This document shows, one piece after another, positions 5,857 to 9,126 of a stretch of 9,126 bases of DNA (position 1 is the first letter of the stretch; every line of letters begins with the position of its first letter). The notes beneath the pieces were generated by a model. It was not told the DNA's origin, did no database searches, and was given only the letters and a program-made list of their open reading frames with translations. This stretch comes from DIGJ01 sp036658435 (GTDB lineage: Bacteria > Bacillota > Clostridia > Lachnospirales > Lachnospiraceae). The stretch is from the NCBI GenBank assembly GCA_036658435.1, contig JAVXEO010000075.1, positions 1-9,126 of the forward strand, in the 5' to 3' direction. The position numbers were made by a program, and so were the translations under genes.

Positions 5857-8800
5857 ATCTTGTAACAAGCGCTGATCCTTCATCACCACCGATTGCACCG
5901 CTCCTTGCTCTTGTACTGTGACCGTGATTGGCTCTGCCTGTTGGTACCCTGCCGGTGGGGCAACCTCGGTGAGTTCATAAGTTCCTACAGGCAACCGATG
6001 CATGGAATGTGGTTGCTCTTCGGATACCCATTCTTCTACCAGCACTCCCTTTGAATCTGTAAGACGTAACGTCGCTCCGGCTAATCCCTGCTGGGTGTCT
6101 GCATCTACCTTTGCAATCTCTACTTTGGTATAGTCATTTGAAAACTGTATGGTTTGAAGGTCTTTGGTTTCCGTTATGGTGACCGGTACATCGACTGCTT
6201 TTACATAACCTTTGGGTGCTTTTACTTCCCGTAACACATACTCCCCTGCCGGTAACCGGTGCATAAGGTGTGGCTTCTTTGTGGAAATCCAGTCTGCGAC
6301 TACGGTTCCTGTGCCATCTAGAAGACAAAAGTGTGCTCCCGGCACCGGTTGGTTGGTGGTTGCATCTACCTTTTCCACTGCCACTTTGGTATAGTCATTC
6401 TTTAAGGTGACTTGTTGTACAATGCCTCGTTCGGATACCGTAAATGGCATCTTCGTTGCAGTCACATATCCTTTGGGTGCCACTGTTTCTATTAAGAAAT
6501 ACGCGCCCACTGGGAGTCGATTGATGCGATGTGGGGTATTGGTAGAAACCCACTCTTCCACCACGGTTCCTGTGGCATCGGTGATGCACAAGTGTGCTCC
6601 CGGTAGTTCTTCTTCCGTTGTCAGATCCACTTTCGAAATCTCCACTTTGGTATAGTCATTTTCTGCTTCGATTGTGATGGTATCACTTCCATCTATCCGA
6701 CCTTCTTCATCAATGGTGATCTCATATTGTTTCGGGAACAGTACATACCCCGGCAACGTCTCTACTTCCTGCATCCGATAAGTCCCCGGTGCCAAACGCT
6801 GTATCGTAATCATGCCTTCTTGGTCTGTTTGATACAAGGTCTGATACTGGGTCATGGCGCCATCTAGATCTTCTTTCTTTGGCTCGTCTTTTACATTCCA
6901 TAGTGCATAGGTGACTCCTTCTAATGGGACTTTCGGTGCGGACGCTTGTTCGTTACGCTCCGTCTTTTGAAGTTTGATTGTGGTAGGTGCATTGAGCACC
7001 TCTAGGTGATAGGTGTTCACCGGAGTGGTCTGATCCACATAGGACAAGGTCACTGGATATACCTCATGGGATAATGCATACCCTACCGGTGGTTTTACTT
7101 CTTCCACCTCATAAGCTCCCAAAAAGAGGGGTTTCGATACAGCCACGCCTCCGGTTACCGTTATGGTATCTACCACTTCTCCTGGCAAGGCACGAATGGT
7201 GCCATCCGGAGTTTGAATCTGTTCTTTGGCACGGATTTCAAATACAGCACCATCCACTGCTTCTTTGGTATCTGCATCTTTCTTCCCAATTTCAATTTGA
7301 CCCATGGCATTCTCATCAAATACCGATACGATCTGGGGATCTTCAAATTCAAAAAACTGATCCACTGTAAATTCTACCGGTGCCCCTAACAGATACCCCG
7401 TTGGTGCCTGCACTTCTACCAACTGATAGGTGCCATAGTCTAAACGAAGTGGAAATGTTAATACCCCATTCTCACTGGTTTTATAAGTTTTGTGTACCAC
7501 GGTTTCCGGATAATACGTTGTCATCTCCACGTCTTTTCCAGTGGCTTGATCCACCAATCGAAACTCTGTTCCTGAAACCGGAATTAAACGACCCGTGGAA
7601 AGGTCTTTTTTTAATACCTTCAAAGCAGCACGTATCACATTGTCCTGAACAATGAACTGGAATTGTTGCTCTTCTTCCTGAACCGTAAAAGTCACCGGCT
7701 CTATGGAATCATACCCCTCCGGGGTCTTCGTTTCTTCCAACTTCCATGTGCCATACACCAGCCGACCTCTTGGGTACTGATCCGACTTCGTAGTTGCTTC
7801 TCCATTGGCATCGGTAACCACTCGAACCGTTTCCCCCGTGGTTTGATGGGTCATGGTAAATTCGACCCCTTCTAGTGGAGTTTTAATGGAACTATCTACC
7901 CCCATCTTGTCCTGCCCAAATTTAATCAGTTTCACGTCCCCACGGATGACCGTCTCCTTACTCTTTACCGCGGCTTCTAATACATTGGAGCCGGTACTTG
8001 GTAAGGTCACTTCATGGACCGTTGGATCTAAGGTATAACCTGTGGGTGCTGTTCGTTCTTTCACGAGATACGTCCCAAACTGGATCTTTTGGGATGTTCC
8101 TTTCCCCTGGTTGTCTACCGTGATACTGGTGACATAGGACGCACTTCCCACCCCATCGCCTGTTTGATAGGTAGACTTTTGGAACAGATCGTAGATGGTC
8201 CCTGCAAACCCACCGGCGCCACCTTGGGGCGTTCCTTTGCCAGTTTCACTGTCGGTCTTTTCTACCGTGACGGTTCCTTGATCCAGCCACTTCACCGAAA
8301 GGTTGACCACTGCAACGGGGTCAGTTGTTGTTTCATAGTGTGCCAAATCCTGTCCATTTCCTTCCGTACGAATAGCCATTGGTTGGAACTTCTTCATACT
8401 GCCGGGCTGACTGCCGGTGCTCCAAGTGCCGGTTTTCTCAAAGCCGGTGGACAGATAAAAACTTTGTCCCCCCTGTACCACTCCTTGATGGCTGGAAGTA
8501 GTACCGGTAGACAGGTTGTGTAACTGCACCCCCTCGGGAAGAGGCAAGGTTATGGAATTGGTGTGGTACGCATTTAAGGTAATCGCCTCCGTACGTTGTT
8601 GGTTCCCCTCGATATAGGCATGGACCCGACTTTTGGATAAGGTTAATTTTGTAGTGGGAATCGTTTGGGCTTCGCAAAAGTTGAGAAATGCACGTAACCC
8701 GCCCTGTTGAAAGATATAATCCCCTTCATCCATAGTGGGAAGTCCTACATAATAGTAGGAAAGGGCCAGAGAGGTTAAGACTCTAGCATGGACCTCGTCT

Positions 8801-9096
8801 TCAAATCCACTCCAAGGTTCCTGCCCGTACAATCCATAGTAGAGTACCCGTCGAATGTTTTCATTATCATAGGGCCTCGTTTCAAATCCAGTACCACTGG
8901 AGGGGTTAAACTTGTTGTGTTCCATACAAAAGGCAGGTTCTCCATCTACCGTAAAGATTCCTACCTTATACCCATGATAATCAACTTTTCCAAAATACTC
9001 CAGTCCACTGCCCCTTGCCTGCGCATGGGCCGATAAGGGAACCAGTAAGGCAAGTACACATACCATGGCCATGATTCGTTTTCCTAATTGTTTCAT
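5755..9096 (-). CDS. Sortase-anchored SpaA/Cna-B adhesin with thioester-like head
   Basis: Large wall-anchored surface protein, probably used for attachment to partner cells or host surfaces. The 1113-residue frame starts MKQLGKRIMA at 9096, with AAAGGA 7 nt upstream; an in-frame ATG at 9117 has no such site and would precede the signal peptide. The signal peptide is residues 1-27 (MAMVCVLALLVPLSAHAQA). The head, about 30-270, has EPAFCMEHNK (Cys57), the LYYGLYG motif and LTSLALSYYYVG, resembling a thioester (TQxA) domain. Eight SpaA/Cna-B prealbumin-like domains follow at about 274-384, 385-488, 489-598, 599-704, 705-815, 816-902, 903-989 and 990-1076. Each begins with a Lys in a Val-x-Lys-x-Asp strand and has a Gly-x-Tyr-x-x-x-Glu-x-x-x-Pro-x-Gly-Tyr segment, the setting for internal Lys-Asn isopeptide bonds. 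A GPKTG sorting signal ends the protein. It is richer in G+C than the T4SS genes. Confidence 0.92.
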   Translation of the reverse strand: MKQLGKRIMAMVCVLALLVPLSAHAQARGSGLEYFGKVDYHGYKVGIFTVDGEPAFCMEHNKFNPSSGTGFETRPYDNENIRRVLYYGLYGQEPWSGFEDEVHARVLTSLALSYYYVGLPTMDEGDYIFQQGGLRAFLNFCEAQTIPTTKLTLSKSRVHAYIEGNQQRTEAITLNAYHTNSITLPLPEGVQLHNLSTGTTSSHQGVVQGGQSFYLSTGFEKTGTWSTGSQPGSMKKFQPMAIRTEGNGQDLAHYETTTDPVAVVNLSVKWLDQGTVTVEKTDSETGKGTPQGGAGGFAGTIYDLFQKSTYQTGDGVGSASYVTSITVDNQGKGTSQKIQFGTYLVKERTAPTGYTLDPTVHEVTLPSTGSNVLEAAVKSKETVIRGDVKLIKFGQDKMGVDSSIKTPLEGVEFTMTHQTTGETVRVVTDANGEATTKSDQYPRGRLVYGTWKLEETKTPEGYDSIEPVTFTVQEEEQQFQFIVQDNVIRAALKVLKKDLSTGRLIPVSGTEFRLVDQATGKDVEMTTYYPETVVHKTYKTSENGVLTFPLRLDYGTYQLVEVQAPTGYLLGAPVEFTVDQFFEFEDPQIVSVFDENAMGQIEIGKKDADTKEAVDGAVFEIRAKEQIQTPDGTIRALPGEVVDTITVTGGVAVSKPLFLGAYEVEEVKPPVGYALSHEVYPVTLSYVDQTTPVNTYHLEVLNAPTTIKLQKTERNEQASAPKVPLEGVTYALWNVKDEPKKEDLDGAMTQYQTLYQTDQEGMITIQRLAPGTYRMQEVETLPGYVLFPKQYEITIDEEGRIDGSDTITIEAENDYTKVEISKVDLTTEEELPGAHLCITDATGTVVEEWVSTNTPHRINRLPVGAYFLIETVAPKGYVTATKMPFTVSERGIVQQVTLKNDYTKVAVEKVDATTNQPVPGAHFCLLDGTGTVVADWISTKKPHLMHRLPAGEYVLREVKAPKGYVKAVDVPVTITETKDLQTIQFSNDYTKVEIAKVDADTQQGLAGATLRLTDSKGVLVEEWVSEEQPHSMHRLPVGTYELTEVAPPAGYQQAEPITVTVQEQGAVQSVVMKDQRLLQDGPKTGDATPLATWLLGMGFGLAVMAVGYRKKKR
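5869..6651 (-). repeat. Three 261-bp in-frame tandem repeats in the adhesin gene
   Basis: The motif ACTTTGGTATAGTCATT (+ strand) recurs at 6122, 6383 and 6644, an exact 261-bp period, marking the NDYTKV start of three 87-residue Cna-B domains. Conserved blocks within each unit include EEWVS/ADWIS, PHxMHRLPxGxY and PxGY. The units have diverged elsewhere; the first two carry Cys at position 22, the third Arg. The five domains before them are longer and less alike, so this end seems to have grown by recent duplication. Confidence 0.9.
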
Positions 9097-9109
9097 AATT
9101 ACGTCCTTT
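9097..9109 (-). promoter_or_regulatory. Ribosome binding site deciding the adhesin start
   Basis: GAAAGGACGTAATT precedes ATG 9096 and the signal peptide. The upstream in-frame ATG at 9117 would place this site inside the coding region. No promoter can be judged in the few bases left to the window edge. Confidence 0.7.
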
Positions 9110-9126
9110 CTTGGCATAAAAAAAGA

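Noticed and set aside
6671..6688. Inverted repeat GTGAT-ATCAC resembling the palindrome
   Set aside because: Arms are only 5 bp, and it lies within conserved Cna-B domain codons; chance.
8089..8523. + strand open frame of 144 codons, and others of 60-150 codons across the window
   Set aside because: They lie opposite well-supported minus-strand genes, have no ribosome binding sites and no recognisable protein features.

Overview
The window is a densely packed, single-strand (minus) block of a conjugative element of the kind carried by Bacillota. Transcription runs from the right edge to the left. Five genes form a Gram-positive type IV secretion (T4SS) module: a DUF3801/PcfB-like protein, a Maff2/VirB2-like small membrane protein, a VirB6-like polytopic membrane protein, a PrgI-family protein and a VirB4 ATPase. 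Two genes upstream look like accessory cargo: a large sortase-anchored SpaA/Cna-B adhesin and an ArdA-like antirestriction protein. The host is inferred to be a gut-type Clostridia or Erysipelotrichia relative, from gene families, strong AGGAG ribosome binding sites and the A+T-rich T4SS genes. No 16S, tRNA or other taxonomic marker is present.

Layout, right to left: adhesin (9096-5755; signal peptide, thioester-like head, eight SpaA/Cna-B domains of which the last three are 87-residue tandem repeats, GPKTG sorting signal); ArdA-like protein (5740-5018); an intergenic stretch of 99 bases with a hairpin and one 18-bp palindrome; PcfB-like protein (4918-3923); an intrinsic terminator; Maff2-like pilin candidate (3864-3355, with a second good start at 3765); VirB6-like protein (3337-2480); PrgI-family protein (2468-2046); 123 bases holding a 38-bp tandem repeat built on the same palindrome; and virB4 (1922 to beyond the left edge, 640 codons visible, Walker A included). 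Every base outside the listed genes is a short spacer; there is no gene-free stretch over 300 bases.

The T4SS genes would build the envelope channel and its motor. The adhesin would act at the cell surface during donor-recipient contact or host colonisation, and the ArdA-like protein would protect incoming DNA from type I restriction. These roles come from family knowledge, not from tests in this element.

The most notable unexplained signal is regulatory. An 18-bp palindrome, GGTGTCAC-NN-GTGACACC, lies exactly 3 nt upstream of an AAAGGAG ribosome binding site in front of both pcfB and virB4. In front of virB4 it is amplified into a 38-bp tandem array that reaches into the 3' end of prgI. In addition, two terminator-like hairpins stand in front of pcfB and the pilin gene with no room for a promoter behind them. 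The VirD4 coupling-protein gene usually found after pcfB in related elements is absent from this position.
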